A DNA stretch of 64,000 nt, from positions 25,909 through 89,908 of the forward strand of contig JAFGIE010000216.1 of assembly GCA_016929775.1 (NCBI GenBank), in the 5' to 3' direction. Source of the DNA: Anaerolineae bacterium (GTDB lineage: Bacteria; Chloroflexota; Anaerolineae; JAFGEY01). Made by a program: the position numbers and the translations under genes. The notes beneath the pieces are model-generated. The model was not told where the DNA came from, did no database searches, and saw only the letters and a list, made by a program, of their open reading frames with translations. Shown here piece by piece: positions 63,879-64,000 of the stretch; positions within the stretch are counted from its first letter, which is position 1; the number at the start of each line of letters is the position of its first letter.

Positions 63879-64000
63879 GAGAGATGCGCGCACTCTCGAG
63901 CGCTGCGTTGCGCCGCCACGTCACGCCCAGAAGCGACCGGTGCCTTTCCAGTAACAGCGCGACGTGACTGCACGGGGTGCGCGGGGTTTAACCCATGGAG

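Overview
The window is G+C-rich and densely coded. It looks like a chromosomal segment from a Chloroflexota bacterium, probably of the Anaerolineae or a related class. That placement is an inference from gene style: many multi-GAF signalling proteins, GT39-like membrane glycosyltransferases with C-terminal beta domains, small Cys-rich proteins, and a T-box ahead of ileS. I found no phage, insertion-sequence, CRISPR, rRNA or tRNA sequence. Promoters are easy to read: most transcription units begin with a near-consensus TTGACA-17 bp-TATAAT type element.

Layout. (1) 0.16-6.3 kb: a nucleoside-type ABC importer (ATPase and two permeases), then a FabG-like reductase, a MaoC-like hydratase and a UlaG-like metallo-beta-lactamase-fold protein. 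(2) 6.3-14.4 kb: a small SWIM zinc-finger gene behind an attenuator-like leader, htpG, a membrane glycosyltransferase, and argG-argH behind a leader with a candidate arginine attenuator. (3) 14.4-21.9 kb: a Cys-rich protein whose promoter holds an 18-bp perfect palindrome, thiamine pyrophosphokinase, and a translationally coupled set of two large membrane glycosyltransferases and an O-antigen-ligase-like protein.

(4) 22.0-49.0 kb: the outstanding feature, a co-directional and mostly overlapping or tightly spaced series. It holds two receivers, a kinase-like protein that has lost its phospho-accepting His, a LacI-type sugar-binding sensor fused to GAF-like regions, eight further GAF or partial-GAF proteins with differing membrane sections, one canonical hybrid histidine kinase, a threonine-synthase-like PLP enzyme fused to a receiver domain, and an EamA transporter. 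Most of the sensors share a ~115-residue module starting near (R/Q)RYxREAW and a ~45-residue C-terminal tail. No DNA-binding or cyclic-dinucleotide output domain is visible. I infer a many-input sensory array feeding one kinase and a few receivers.

(5) 49-55 kb: an SH3-like membrane protein, then ileS with an AlaX-like editing protein under a T-box riboswitch, a metallo-beta-lactamase-fold protein with an altered metal motif, and a probable 6S RNA gene. (6) 55.1-64 kb: an operon of flavin reductase-like, GNAT, RNA 3'-phosphate cyclase, RNase Z, a GT39 glycosyltransferase and a Cys-rich small protein, converging on a GH65 phosphorylase fused to beta-phosphoglucomutase.
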